Below, piece by piece: positions 33,331 to 44,638 of a stretch of DNA of 64,000 nucleotides; position 1 is the stretch's first letter, and each line of letters begins with the position of its first letter. The notes beneath the pieces were generated by a model. It saw only the letters and a list, made by a program, of their open reading frames with translations. It was not told the origin of the DNA and searched no databases. The translations under genes were made by a program, and so were the position numbers. The stretch is from Mixophyes australis. Its lineage: Eukaryota; Chordata; Amphibia; Anura; Limnodynastidae. Location of the stretch: NCBI GenBank assembly GCA_036250195.1, contig JAVHZZ010000006.1, forward strand, positions 156,600,224 to 156,664,223. The letters are read 5' to 3'.

Positions 33331-34469
33331 TCTGTTCCCCACACGGCCCCTCCTCAGCCAACAATACCCTTACAACACTCACCAGCTTTTCTCTGATATT
33401 CCCCATGACACGTGCTCATTATCTATTCCCTCACATGACCTGCTGCCTCAATCCTGACACTTCTCTTACCTCAAAATGAAAAGAGGCACCTTTTATATTA
33501 ATATAATATGTGTGTGTTAGGGGCCAGTGTATGTATATTATGTGTGTGTGAGGGGCCAGTATATTTCTATTATGTGTGTGTATGAGGGGCTGTTTGTGGG
33601 AGGGAAATAGGTTTATTTTTTAAATGGTAACACTATTAATTTAATGATGGAGCTGGTTGGAGGGAAATAGATTTATTTATTAATGTGTATACTATTAATT
33701 TAATGTTTTGGTTGGAGGGAGGTCTACTTATAAAATGTGGGTGCTATATTGATTTAACACTGGGGCTGGTTGGAGTTTACTAAATTTTTTTGTACCCATT
33801 TCTTTTTCCAAATAGGGCCTCCAACATTCCAGGATCCAGACAAGCAGCAGCTACTCTAAAGACACCAGCTTCCACAAGCCGTGAAAGTGATGAGAACAGG
33901 TAGGAGAGAGCAGCACAGTCTGCCAACTATCCTGAATCTGTGGGATTTATATTATGATGAGGTCTGACTTGTTTAAATGTTGCACTATGGGATTCATGCA
34001 GAAGACTGACATATTAACATGATTATTGCATTCCAGCACTTTTTCATGTTTCTGTAGGTAGAGGGCTGCAGTCAGTAACTGTAGTGGTGGACGGTCTGTG
34101 ACGTGGTAGTGATAGGAGACTGCTGTTTTTTTATTACTGGGCTTGCTAACCATGAACTGTAGTTTCTTGACATGTTAATTATGATTAATACCTAAGTTTA
34201 GTTAAAGATAAAGTACAATTTATGTGAATTGAAATGTAAGCAGTGGTGGAAGTGCGGTGTATATGGTAGTAGGCCATACCGCTACTTCTCATACTGCCTT
34301 CATTGTAAAATAATAAAATTCCATTCACTTGTTTACATTCTCATTACATTTTTTATACCGCCACTTCTAAACTTCCACTTCGACCACTGAACTTAATATT
34401 CATCGTATGGAGTGTATGACCAGTATAATTCAAAATTCTGCTAGATCCTTTGACAAAATATGAGGTCCA

Positions 34470-34670
34470 TGGACATTATTCTTTAACTGCTGGGACCACA
34501 GTGTGATGCAGTGTGATGATAAAGGAGAGCACAGTGTGATGTAAGGGACAGTAATGAGGGGCTGCAGTGTGATGCAGTGTAATGATAAAGGAGGGCACAG
34601 TGTGATGAGAGGGACAATAATGAGGGGCCGCATGGTGATGCAGGAGGAGCAGCGTGATGTGCGGCGGCAC
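34470..34670. repeat. Short tandem repeat CAGTGTGATG-type
   Basis: CACAGTGTGATG, GATAAAGGAG and GACAGTAATGAGGGGCTGCA recur two to four times within 200 bp. It lies inside hAT copy 2. Confidence 0.75.
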
Positions 34671-34829
34671 ATAGTTTACCCTTCTACTTAACTATAGGAG
34701 TATATGCTATGCTAAAAAAAATATAGTGCTATGGATTGTTTCAGGGAGGGGGGGGGGGCCCAAACCAATATCTTGCCTGGGGCCCCCTGAGCTCTAAATC
34801 TGGCTCTGATAGGGAGAGGAATCAGTAGC

Positions 34830-35419
34830 AGAAAGAAAGAAATAATAATGTCACTGTAGAGGTCATTGATACGGCCTCATCTAGAATACTGTGTTCAATT
34901 CTTGAGGCCATATCTCCAGATGGATATAAATACATTAGAGACTGTACAAATAAGGGCAACTTAAATGGTGCATGGCCTACAGCACAAAACGTACCCGGAA
35001 ATACTAAAAGATCTTAATATGTATAGTTTGGAGCAGAGAAGGGAAAGCAGGGACGTGAAAGGAACTTTCAAATATATAAAGTGTTTTAACAAGGTACTGG
35101 AGGGAAACATTTTTCAGAGGAAGAGAAGTATTAGAACAGGAGGACATGCACTGAAACTGGAGGGAATTATGTTCAAAGGAAATTTGAGGAAAAACTACTT
35201 CACAGAAAGGGTAAAGGATAAGAGGAATAGCCTCCCAACAGAGGTGGTAGAGACTAATACAGTAGAGCAGTTTAAACATGCCTGGGATAGACATAAGAAT
35301 ATCCTTATAAAAAATAAATGATCAAATAGGGTTTGTGGTTACCATAGGTTAATAAAACAATGGGCAGACTAGATGGGCCAAGCGGTTCTTTCTGCTGTCA
35401 AATTCTATGTTTCTATGTA
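34830..35419 (+). pseudogene. CR1-type LINE 3' end with ORF2 C-terminus
   Basis: The frame 34,965-35,321 reads MVHGLQHKTYPEILKDL, MYSLEQRRESRDVKGTFKYI, RTGGHALKLEG, NLRKNYFTERVKDKRNSLPT and EVVETNTVEQFKHAWDRHK. This is the characteristic C-terminal end of CR1-group reverse transcriptases. The same frame continues upstream past one stop (34,962-34,964) with [10 protein letters not shown]. The untranslated tail GGGCAGACTAGATGGGCCAA is followed by ATTCTATGTTTCTATG, the octamer-type end of CR1. The element is severely 5'-truncated, as most CR1 copies are. Confidence 0.85.
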
Positions 35420-35690
35420 ATAATTTTTTTATGCATTTTAATGTAACCTTTTATTGAACATACACATATACTGCATTCTGTTCTGTCTGTATACGTTCGG
35501 CAAGTACCATTTAGGGCGAGCGTACTTACACCCAGATTCAAACTGAAACACATCTTGAGATATGCTTGGATTTTAATATGGTCGGAAATACCCTCACTTT
35601 CCTTGCCCTTTCCTAAAACGCAAGTTACATCAGGCCCATATACTGTAGATATACTGCAGAAAGCAACAACCTGATCTTGGCAAAATACTA
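35420..35690. other. Unassigned sequence
   Basis: A minus-strand frame at 35,413-35,754 crosses from here into the MITE; no domain recognised. Too little to classify. Confidence 0.3.
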
Positions 35691-35691
35691 T

Positions 35692-35884
35692 GGTAAATGT
35701 ATCCAGCCAAGAGTTTCCAGCAGGTTTAAAAAGTAGAGATGTTACCAATAGCAACCAATCACATGCTAGTTATCATTTATTTAGTACATTATACAAAATG
35801 ACAGCTAGGATCTGATTGGTTGCTATAGGCAACTACTCCCTTTTTCAAACCCACTGGAAACTCTCAGCTTGAAACATTTACCCC
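35692..35884. mobile_element. MITE with GGTAAATGTAT ends
   Basis: Imperfect terminal inverted repeats of about 35 bp (GGTAAATGTATCCAGCCAAG versus reverse complement GGGTAAATGTTTCAAGCTGA). The interior TCTGATTGGTTGCTATAGGC is shared with the MITE at 9,426-9,710. Confidence 0.75.
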
Positions 35885-35982
35885 TTCTCTTGTATTCTTT
35901 CATAATTGAAAGTAACTCCAGAAGCAGTAAGCTCTCTTATTGTAAATTTGTTTTTGTAGTTTAAAAGTAGGACAAATGGCAT

Positions 35983-36215
35983 CAGAGCCGTAACGAGGCA
36001 TGTGCAGGCAGTGCCGTCGCCCAGGGCGCAAGGCCAAGGGGGCGCAGCAGCCGCCCGCTACCTGCCTCTGTACCTTCAACCCTTCAGTTCCGCAGTGGAA
36101 CGCATGAACGCATGTGCGTTCCACTGACAGGAAGTTCGGCATTTGGAATGCAAACTTGCGTTCCAAATGCCGAACTTCCTGTTAGTGGAACGCACATGCG
36201 TTCCGCAGCGGAACC
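35983..36215. mobile_element. hAT-like end with internal palindrome
   Basis: CAGAGCCGTAACGAGGCATG looks like a hAT terminus. A near-perfect inverted repeat follows at about 36,108-36,150 and 36,158-36,205: ATGCGTTCCAC / GGAAGTTCGGCATTTGGAA paired with TTCCAAATGCCGAACTTCC. The second terminus was not found. Two short frames on opposite strands are the two sides of this palindrome. Confidence 0.6.
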
Positions 36216-36878
36216 GTAGGAATGAACAAAAATCTCTCTATCTCTGCAACAGCAGTCCATATAACCTTCATTTCACTGCCAAATTGAGCAAACATCAAGT
36301 ACAATTTCTTGTTTTTAATATATACATAGACAATAGAGGAGTAGAGAACAAAACATGTAATAGTAATGTGGATATTAATAGATATATACTAACTACTACA
36401 GCCATCTTCTTAATTGGCTTTCAAATATTCCATTAGGCCAGTTTAAAAGAATTAGACAGAATTGCTTAGATATTTGATGTAGGGAGAATTATTGACATAT
36501 CAATTCTTGGAAAAATCCAGATGGTGGATAAAGCCTATATTTGGTAAGTCAAAAGGAAAATTTATTTAACCTATAAAAACAAGGATACAGATAAAGACAA
36601 TAAAAAAAGAGGTCTACTTAATCCCATCTGCAGCTAAAGACGGTATGCATGCATTTACCTGAGGAAGTCACTTCTTGTGACAAAACGTGTTGGGGTGCCG
36701 TAACTGGAAGATTAGTGCGTTCCATCTTGAAACACAAACCACTAACAACTTATTCAAATTAGCGGCACATTGCAGTCATCACCGGTACTGGCTATGGTAT
36801 TTTTTTTTATTTTTTTTTAATAGTCATTTTTACTTTTGAATGTTTTAGTTGTGATTTTTAATTAAATACATTGGTTTT
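36216..36878. other. Unassigned host sequence of the L1 insertion
   Basis: Contains TTGTGACAAAACGTGTTGGG near 36,672, reminiscent of the AAACGCGT motif common in Penelope-like and other repeats, but no coding remnant supports a class. It ends with the left target duplication of the L1 element (36,864-36,878). Confidence 0.3.
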
Positions 36879-37565
36879 GGGGGCGTGGCCTGGTGGGTAA
36901 TGGAGTAAGACGCTTCTGTCGGAGCTCCTCAGCCTAACTATCCTTTTCACACATCCTCCTATGTACCGGCTGGCCCAACTTACCTGCAATTGTGCTGGAG
37001 CCTCTTCTCTCCTTTCCGGTCCAGGTTCACGCTGCAGCGGTGACTCGGGGCGCTTGTTACAGGTGTTTGTCCTCCGGAGCTCTGCTGTGAAGGAGATCGC
37101 GCTGACGGAGGGGAGCTGGATGTCCGCTTCGGTGAGTCCTCTGGCCAGCGGGAAATTTAAAAAATCAATAATTTGAGGCTGTTAGGAGGGGAACGTAGCA
37201 GCTGAAGAGGTCCCTGAGATCCTGGTTTCCCGCCGTGGAACGAGTGGCGTGTGCCATTTTGGGAGCACATAACGGAGGAGAGAGTGAGCTGGCATATATT
37301 GCTAGGAGCTGCAGCTGCTGTAACCATACCCATTATTATATACAGAGGCAGTGAGAGGAATATATTCTTTGCCCCTTTCTCCATATCTGGTTGTGCACGG
37401 GCTCTGGCTGATCTGTAGTTATTATCTGGCCCTTCCACAGTATAGAGTCTGGTCAGTAATCTAGCCGGGACTGGACGCTCTGCTGCAGCCTTTCCTTGTA
37501 TGCTAAATTGCATATATAATATCTAAGGGTGCATTTGACAGCGACTGTGCACAGAGGAGGTCAAT
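36879..37565 (+). promoter_or_regulatory. 5' untranslated region of the L1-Tx1 element
   Basis: GC-rich at the very start (GGGGGCGTGGCC) and without a long plus-strand frame in phase with ORF1. LINEs of this type carry an internal promoter here; no specific promoter motif could be assigned by eye. Confidence 0.6.
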
Positions 37566-38453
37566 ATGGGTAAACATTCTGCGAGCACCACCGCGGCTGG
37601 TAGATTGGAGAAATATGCTCGTTCCAACCCTGCTACGGCCTCAGGCGGAGCTCCTGTATCTGACCTGCAGGTACCTCAGCCTTTGAAAGATCCAGATTCG
37701 CCTACTGATTCTACTCTTCAAGAAGTCCTGAAAGCTATTGCTGCCTCTGAAAAGAAGGTAATGGATAAAATTGGAGAGGTGCAGGTTGATTTGTCATTGA
37801 TGCAGCAGGATTTTCAGAAAATCCGAGAGCGAGTGTCGGAGACGGAGGCCCGCATCTCTATACTTGAAGATACTACAGTCCCTTTACCGCAGAAAATTGC
37901 TGGTTTGGAGGCTCAGATGGTGTCGGTTAAACAGAAGATGTCAGATATGGAGGGTCGCCTCAGACGCAGTAATATTCGTTTGGTGGGTCTCCCTGAGAAG
38001 GCGGAGGGAGATGCTCCGGAGACATTTTTGGAAAATTGGATGATCCAGCTATTCGGCAGAGAGGAGTTCACGGCCCAGTTTGCAGTGGAAAGGGCGCATC
38101 GGATTCCGACTCAGAGACCGCCTCCTGGTGCACAGCCACGCACGTTTATTGCCAAGATGTTGCATTATAAGGATCGGGATGCTATTCTGCGCCTGGCTCG
38201 GATTAAGGGCCCATTGATGTTTCAAAATCAGAGAGTTTCTGTATTTCCTGATTTCTCGGTGGATGTGCAAAAAAGCAGAGCTCAATTTATTCAGGTGAAG
38301 CGCCGTCTTCGTGAAATGCAACTGCCATATGCTATGCTATTCCCTGCAAGACTGAGGGTGATTGCGGATGGAACTACCCTGTTCTTTGGGTCATCGTCTG
38401 AGGCGACTCACTGGTTGGATAGGAGAGCTCCTAGTGGTCTTCGTCCAGATTGA
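37566..38453 (+). CDS. L1-Tx1 ORF1 protein (RNA-binding), 295 aa
   Basis: It begins MGKHSASTTAAGRLEKYARS with a basic, disordered N-terminus. Residues ~49-131 form a coiled coil with regular heptads (VMDKIGEVQV, IRERVSETEARISILED, LEAQMVSVKQKMSDMEGRL). Residues ~133-215 are RRM-like (RRSNIRLVGLPE; RTFIAKMLHYKDRDAIL), and ~225-285 match the C-terminal domain of L1 ORF1p (ARLRV, then a tryptophan near the end). ORF1p of this family trimerises and coats the LINE RNA in the cytoplasm. The frame is uninterrupted, with ATG in the context AATATGG, and length is normal for Tx1 elements. ORF2 follows about 660 bp downstream. It is the only apparently intact transposon gene in the window. Confidence 0.92.
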   Translation: MGKHSASTTAAGRLEKYARSNPATASGGAPVSDLQVPQPLKDPDSPTDSTLQEVLKAIAASEKKVMDKIGEVQVDLSLMQQDFQKIRERVSETEARISILEDTTVPLPQKIAGLEAQMVSVKQKMSDMEGRLRRSNIRLVGLPEKAEGDAPETFLENWMIQLFGREEFTAQFAVERAHRIPTQRPPPGAQPRTFIAKMLHYKDRDAILRLARIKGPLMFQNQRVSVFPDFSVDVQKSRAQFIQVKRRLREMQLPYAMLFPARLRVIADGTTLFFGSSSEATHWLDRRAPSGLRPD

Positions 38454-39116
38454 AGATACTCCTGGTGATGTATTGGTTTCCTAAACTGAGATGATGCCTT
38501 TAAAGACTGTGTGCCTTTAATAGTTACAATGTTTGAAATATGCTCCGTCACTATATATCACTTTTATTTCTGGTTATATATGACTAAAAAAAATTTTGGT
38601 TAATATTGTAGGTATCTGGATTCTTTTGAAAATGTCAGTTATGGAGTGATATTGTTTGAGACTGTTGGATCCTATAATTGGTGCTAAGGGTCTGGGTGGG
38701 TATGGAGGGTTAGAAGAGTACTAGGGTAAACTTGTGGGCTGGGGGGCTTCCCTTGCTTAAAGGGTCGCGATCTCCCTTTCCTTTTGTTCGGTGCATACGG
38801 GTATTTCCATAAGAACGTGGAGATAGTTGTGTGTGCTGTTTAAGGGGATGCGGGACAGTTATAAGGGGATCCAGGTATGTCTAAGTTGGGGATGGATATA
38901 CGGGAAGGTGGGTTGTTTGAAAAGGGCAGGGAGGGGTAGGGTTTTTCAATGCAGTGACAGGTGTGGTATTTTATTTTTATACAAATATTTTCAGATGATG
39001 AAATTGACTATTTTGATATATGCAAATGTGATTGACTGGTGGCTGGGTGTCTGCCTGGGCTGGAAAGGGTTGCTTTTTTATGCAGAAATGTCTCATGTGT
39101 ATTCCCTGGTGTTATG
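38454..39116 (+). other. Inter-ORF spacer of the L1-Tx1 element
   Basis: No conserved coding. Two short plus-strand frames (38,827-39,120 and the upstream extension of ORF2 from 39,039) have no recognisable domain. Confidence 0.6.
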
Positions 39117-42100
39117 GTGACTGGGAAGATGAATAGGGGGTCTATTAAAATTCTGACTTGGAATGTCCGCGGCCTAAATGATAAAATTAAGCGGTCCTTG
39201 GTCATATCCCAATTAAAAAAGTATGAAGCGGATGTTATATGTCTAACTGAAACACATTTAGTGGGAGGCAGGGTGTTGGCCCTTAAAAAAACGTGGATTG
39301 GATGGGCATACCATGCTACTCATACGGGTCATTCTAGAGGGGTATCTCTCCTTATACGTAAGAAAGTACATTTTATTTTGGAAATGGTGGAGTTGGACCC
39401 ATTAGGTAGATATGTTTTTGTAAGGGGCATTTTTGATTCCAAGCGTATAAACTTATGGTCAGTTTATGTTCCCCCCCCCGTATAGTGATGAGGTCTTAAA
39501 AAAATGTAGTGAATTTGTCTCTCTCTCACCTGATACTCCGGTGATTTGCTGTGCGGATTTCAATAATGTGTTGGACTCTAATGTTGACAGGTGGAGGGAG
39601 GTGGGGGACAATACACATGCTAAGAGATCAAAGTTTGCTGATTTGGTGGCAGAAATGGGTTTGGTGGATGTGTGGCATCTGAGGCATCCGGCAGAGGTTT
39701 GTTTCTCATGTTTCTCCACTTCATATAAGGCCTTCTCCCGAATTGATCTAGGACTTGTATCAAGGGAACTGTTGCCGGCTGTCTCTGGTGCTGCATATTT
39801 GCCAAGGGGAATTTCAGATCATTCTCCATTGATATTAACAGTTGAACTTAATGTTTCTCGAGGTCAAGCATTTTGGAGGCTTAACCCCTTTTGGTTGACA
39901 TTATTACAGGATGGAAATATTTTAGAGTCCCGATGGGAAGAGTACTTTGCTACCAATGTGGATACAGCGACTCTGTCTGTCGTGTGGGATTCCTTTAGGC
40001 GTTTTTAAGAGGCTCTTTAATTAGAAGCATCAACTGTTTCAAGAGAGAATCTAGGTTGAAAGGCGATAGATTGGAAAAAGAGGTTGTGCGGTTGGAGGAA
40101 GTATACCTCTCCTCTCATGCGGCTTCTGATAGGATGGCTTGGATAACAGTACAGAGAGAGTGGTCGGACTATTTGCTAGATAAATCAAGGCGTAAGTTGC
40201 TATTTGCTAAGCATACACAATACTTTGAAGCGGATAAGTGTGGTAGGTTTTTAGCCTATTTAGCTAGGTCTGAAAGGGCGGCGGCTGTAGTGGAGGGGAT
40301 TACTGATACTTTGGGTGTTGTACATACCGTGACTGAAGAGATTAGTGATGTTTTTTATACATATTTCAAAGAGGCTTATGCGTCTAGAGCTGAGTACTCA
40401 GATTCTGATTTAGATACGTTTCTGGCGGCTGTTTCCATGCCCGAACTGAGTATAGATGGTAGAGAAAGTTTGGAACTGTCAATTTCTGATGAGGAGATTG
40501 TAGCTGCAATATCATCGTTCCCAAATGGTAGGGCCCCGGGCATAGATGGGATACCCATAGAGCTGTATAAGAAACATCTGGGGTTTTTTGTGCCTCACCT
40601 GAAGAACATGTTTACAAGTTTTAGAGATCAGGAGTGTGTATCTCCGTCTATGGTCTATAGTTCTTATCCCTAAAGCGGGAAAGGATCCCTTGTTTCCAGA
40701 TTCATACAGACCGATATCGTTACTGGCAACGGATATTAAGATCTTAGCAAAAATGTTGGCGATGCGGTTGAACCGGGTGATTAGTGAGATAGTGCATCCT
40801 GATCAAACTGGTTTTATGCCAGGAAAATCTACAGCCATAAATCTGCGTAGGCTTTTTTGTCATTTACAGTTGCCCCATCCTGCGGAGGAGGAAGCAGTGG
40901 TGGTGTCCTTGGATGCTGCTAGGGCCTTTGACTCTGTGGAGTGGAGGTACCTGTGGGTGGTGCTTTTGAAATTTGGGTTTGGACCGTTTTTTATTCAGTG
41001 GATTAGACTATTGTATTCTTGTCCTACAGCTAGAGTCTGTGTAAATGGTTTTGTGTCCCGCCAGTTTGTTATGGGCAAAGGTACCAGACAGGGATGTCCC
41101 CTGTCCCCTGCTCTGTTTGCCCTTGCCATAGAGCCATTGGCATGTGTGGTAAGAATGCAGTCAGATATTACTGGTTTAAGGATGGGTTGCAGGACGGACA
41201 AGATTGCCCTTTATGCAGATGATATGCTGCTTTTTTTGTCATATCCTAATAAATCGTTGCCAAACCTACTCCATGTGGTTTCGGTGTTCGGTAGATACTC
41301 TGGACTTTTGATTAACTGGGATAAATCTAGTGTAACTCCGATTAGGGGAACTTGCCCTACGGGCCAAGTTCTGCAGACTTCTCTTAAATGGACTCCGGTA
41401 TTTAAATATCTTGGTATCTGGATTTCTAGTGATATGGGTCAATATATTCAGCGTAATGTCCAGCCTCAGATTGATTACCTTAGGAGCCGAGTTGGGGTGT
41501 GGAAGCAGCTGCCATTGTCGGTCACAGGTAGAATTAATCTGGTCAAAATGATAGTTCAACCAAAGTTTCTGTATGTTTTGCAGCAGTCGCCGGTCTATAT
41601 CCCCCATAGTACATTCCGTTACATAGAACGTCTTATGGCTTCTTTGATATGGGCAGGCAGGAGGGCAAAAGTTAAACTCACTACCTTATATCGTTCTCGA
41701 GGATCGGGGGGCTTGGCTTTGCCGAATCTACGGCTTTATTATTTTGCCACCCAGTTAGCACATATTGAAATTTGGTTTAGGTCAAGGCTGGGTCTAGACT
41801 TGCATGATTTTTTTGGTTTCTGAGACAGGATCTAGTCATACACGTGTGCAGTTTCTTCTGGCCGGAAGAAAAGTTGGGAGGGACCCCCCTTTATTAACAC
41901 AGGCCATACGGGTTTGGAGATTGTCATCCCAGATTGGAGGTGGAATGGATCTGGATCCATGCACTCCACTATGGGACAATTTGGATTTTGGAGAGCTGAC
42001 TAAGATGGAGGGGGCTGGAGCTTGGCGAAACTACAATATAACACACATTGGACAATTGTATGAGAATGGTATATTATATTCATTTGAGCAACTTCAGACA

Positions 42101-42898
42101 CTACATGAACTACCTAGGGGTTACTTTTATAGATATTTGCAATTAAGACATGCTCTGGCCTCGCAGTTTCGGGAAGCTACTCCGAGCTTTAACGCAGATT
42201 CCTTAAGGGTGCAACTGTCAAGGTTGGGCCAGAGGCGGCAAATCTCCTTTATGTATTCAATTTTGGTGGAAGGATCTGGCGAAGGGGGCTTGCCGGAGCT
42301 GCGATGCAGGTGGGAGGGAGATCTGGGGCGTTTCAGTGATAAGGCATGGGGTATGGTGTTATGTAGCCCAAAGGAGGTCACCGCATCAGTTAGATTTCGC
42401 CAAGTTCAATTTTTTCTGCTACACAGAGCATATCTCACCCCTCTTCGGCTTTCTAAGTTCAGTGGCGGCCAGAAAGTGTTGTGTCCCAAATGTAGGAGCG
42501 AGGAGGGGGGCTTCTGGCATATGCTCTGGGAATGTCCGCTGGTTTCATCCTTTTGGGGAAAGGTGGAGGACTGTATTAAAAGATTGGAGGTGGGAGTGAA
42601 TGCCCTGACTCCAAGGCTCTGTATATTCGGTTTAGGCCTGAACAAAAAAACTCGTAGACTCATTAGATTGCTTATCAATACGTTACTCATGCTGGCAAAG
42701 GTAGTGATAGCTAGGAAATGGATGGCACCAGAAGGTCCGACATTGAATAGCTGGATTGACCTTGTTAACGATACAGTCGGGCATGAAAGGTTCATGTATA
42801 CCAGCAGGAATTTGGTGGATAAGTATGAAAGAATATGGTATAGATGGAGGATATCCCCGTATGTCACGGAGGGATTGAGAGAAGTGGAACTCTCCTGA
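39117..42898 (+). pseudogene. L1-Tx1 ORF2: endonuclease / reverse transcriptase with four frameshifts
   Basis: About 1,260 codons in five consecutive frames. The endonuclease shows ILTWNVRGLN, LTETH, CCADFNNVLD, SRIDLGL and ISDHSPL, covering the catalytic N, E, D/N, D and DH sites of APE-type nucleases. The RT shows GRAPGIDGIP, IVLIPKAGKD, YRPISLL, DAARAFDSVEW, TRQGCPLSPALFA and LYADDMLLFLS (YADD codons at 41,212-41,223). A CX2CX8HX4C finger (CPKCRSEEGGFWHMLWEC) lies near 42,480-42,540. Breaks fall at the C9 run 39,471-39,479, the T5 run 40,002-40,006, within 40,636-40,673, and at the T7 run 41,808-41,814. No other stops occur. ORF2 nicks target DNA and primes reverse transcription there. The start is chosen at MVTGKMNRGSIKILTWN; a frame opening at 39,039 is a possible extension. 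Confidence 0.9.
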
Positions 42899-43208
42899 TT
42901 GAAGCTTGGGGCAGACATCCAGCCGCCTATTATGTTATTAAGATCAACGATTGTATCTTGTATTGCCAAAGCTGTACCATTATTTCACTATATCTTGGAA
43001 AAATTTATATATCTTTACTTGGAAATGCGAATGTCAATGTTTTTTTGCTTTTTCTAACTGCATGGTGTACATATACTTGACAATACTTGTATCACTGTAT
43101 GGGGTATAGTTGGGGGGGATAACCTACTGTGCTGGTTTTTTTTTTGTTGTTTAAAGGAAAAAATGCAATAAAATTTTACCTGATTTAAAAAAAAAATATA
43201 TTGGTTTT

Positions 43209-43920
43209 ATGCTGAATGCAGGGTTCTTTATATTCATTTCCAAATGATACACTTAGTTCTAATATTATTGTGCTTTTCTACATTACGTTAGGAGCTGTGG
43301 TACATACGTAACTTGGGATACTTATAACCCAACTGTTACAAAACGATCAATTGAGATCATTTTACTTTCACTTTTGAGGGCAACCATAGCATAGAGAGAG
43401 ACAGAGGACCGGATGTGTTCTATATTTATTATTGGATGTACACTATACATCAGTATCGTGAATACAAAGACTATATACAGTGATTGAATTCCTCCAGTGA
43501 TATCCCTGTACCTGAGGCCCACAAGGAGGATGGAAAACATTGCATACACAAGAATGTTGTGCATTACTGACCTACATACATTTGTTAGAGAGTGGCTGTA
43601 GCTGGCATAACAGACAGTTAACTTGGGTTTTTCTCTTCAACGCTTTATGTTCTTATATGTTTGTTTCTTTGTATTATATATTTTTTTTATCTGTCATTTC
43701 TACCACACAATTTTTGGTTAGTTCAACATTCAGAGACCCACTAAGCTACAGCCCTCTGCAAGGTTTCGATATTTTTCATGTGTGAACGATTGTAGCACTT
43801 GGGCATTAACCTTTAAGACTGTAAGATGTACAGGCATATTTTAAAAGAAACATCAGTGTATGAAGCATATCTCTCTCTCTCTCTCTCTCTCCATGGCCCC
43901 AGTATAAATCTCACACTCTG

Positions 43921-43961
<41 letters not shown>
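43209..43961. other. Unassigned, with (CT)n microsatellites
   Basis: CT runs lie at about 43,870-43,891 and 43,925-43,961. Between them, CCATGGCCCCAGTATAAATC and TCACACTCTGACAGTC recur at 44,639-44,675 beyond the hairpin MITE. No gene seen. Confidence 0.5.
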
Positions 43962-43963
<2 letters not shown>

Positions 43964-44623
43964 GGTCTATTTACCAAGCATTTTTCCTGTGTTAAACCCC
44001 CGAAAACAACAATTTTCGGGGGTTTACCGTGAAATCACTATGTACTATTGAAGCATCGCAGCAGATATCTCAGATATCTGCTGCTTTGCATTTCCTATCG
44101 TTTTTCTGAGCACTCCCCATAACAGTGTATGGGAAGTGCTCAGAACCGCTATGTATCAAAGTTTAACTACAGAAACTTTTCTCTTTTTTTACATGTTAAT
44201 GTACGCCAACTGAAGCTGGCGTACATTAACATATCTGAAAACTTTTGCGCTGTCCAGCTCTGCTCTGAAGAGCAGAGCTGGACAGCGCATGTATGGAGGG
44301 ATCATGTGATCCCTCCCTGTCACTCATCCTGCAGTTTGCCATCCAGGATGTTACTGCGCATGCACCAACTATTCGGTCGGTGCATGCGCACTAACAAAAA
44401 AAGAAATAAAAAAAAAAAAAAAAAAAGAGAAGATCATCGCAGCCTTGAAAGTTGAGAAAAGACTGCGATGATCAGGTGAGTCACTTCTCAGGGACAGCAG
44501 GTTATCGGCACTGCTGTCCCTGAGAAGTTTTTTAATACATAGCCGTTACTTTTCAATCCTTATCAAGGAGATAAGGATTGAAAAGTATCAAGTCAAAAAA
44601 ATGAAGGGTCATAAATAGACCCC
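43962..44623. mobile_element. Hairpin-train MITE, 662 bp
   Basis: Terminal inverted repeats GGGGTCTATTTA/TAAATAGACCCC are perfect and flanked by TCT on both sides, although the host is a CT repeat. The interior is a series of separate hairpins: 43,993-44,026, 44,058-44,084, 44,106-44,143, 44,193-44,232, 44,247-44,288 (20-bp perfect stem, 2-base loop), 44,295-44,316, 44,325-44,350, 44,355-44,390, 44,432-44,473, 44,483-44,528 (18-bp stem) and 44,547-44,587 (17-bp stem). A short A-run follows the 44,355 hairpin. There is no coding capacity. Confidence 0.9.
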
Positions 44624-44638
44624 TCTGTCTCTCTCTCT

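Larger units (their letters stand above)
32480..34808 (-). mobile_element. Non-autonomous hAT element, copy 2 (inverted, diverged)
   Basis: The right end CTAAATCTGGCTCTG (reverse complement CAGAGCCAGATTTAG) resembles the CAGGGCCGGACTGGG end of copy 1. Internal blocks, such as the segment around CCAGGATCCAGACAAGCAGC (33,820-33,900) and GGTTGGAGGGAAATAG, are the reverse complement of 26,640-26,760 and of 46,470-46,760. The left end and target duplication were not identified, so the start is approximate. Confidence 0.65.
36879..43193 (+). mobile_element. Full-length L1-Tx1-type LINE
   Basis: It starts GGGGGCGTGGCCTGGTGGG, has a ~690-bp 5' untranslated region, ORF1 (37,566-38,453), a ~660-bp spacer, ORF2 (about 39,117-42,898), an AATAAA signal at 43,167-43,172 and a short poly(A). 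A 15-bp target duplication with one mismatch flanks it (AAATACATTGGTTTT at 36,864-36,878; AAATATATTGGTTTT at 43,194-43,208). Length 6,315 bp. The two-ORF layout, the coiled-coil/RRM ORF1 and the L1-like endonuclease-RT ORF2 place it in the Tx1 branch of L1, common in frogs and fish. ORF2 has frameshifts but no in-frame stop elsewhere, so it is recent. Confidence 0.93.

Noticed and set aside
32512..33406. Three overlapping minus-strand frames up to 271 codons encoding HTCPPCALQLPS-type repeats
   Set aside because: They translate the 30-bp minisatellite; all three frames are open because the unit lacks stops, which real genes do not show.
36143..36436. Two frames on opposite strands sharing an AFQMPNFLxVERTCV peptide
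   Set aside because: They are the two arms of a palindrome, not paralogous genes.
42406..42969. 187-codon minus-strand frame
   Set aside because: Antisense shadow of L1-Tx1 ORF2.
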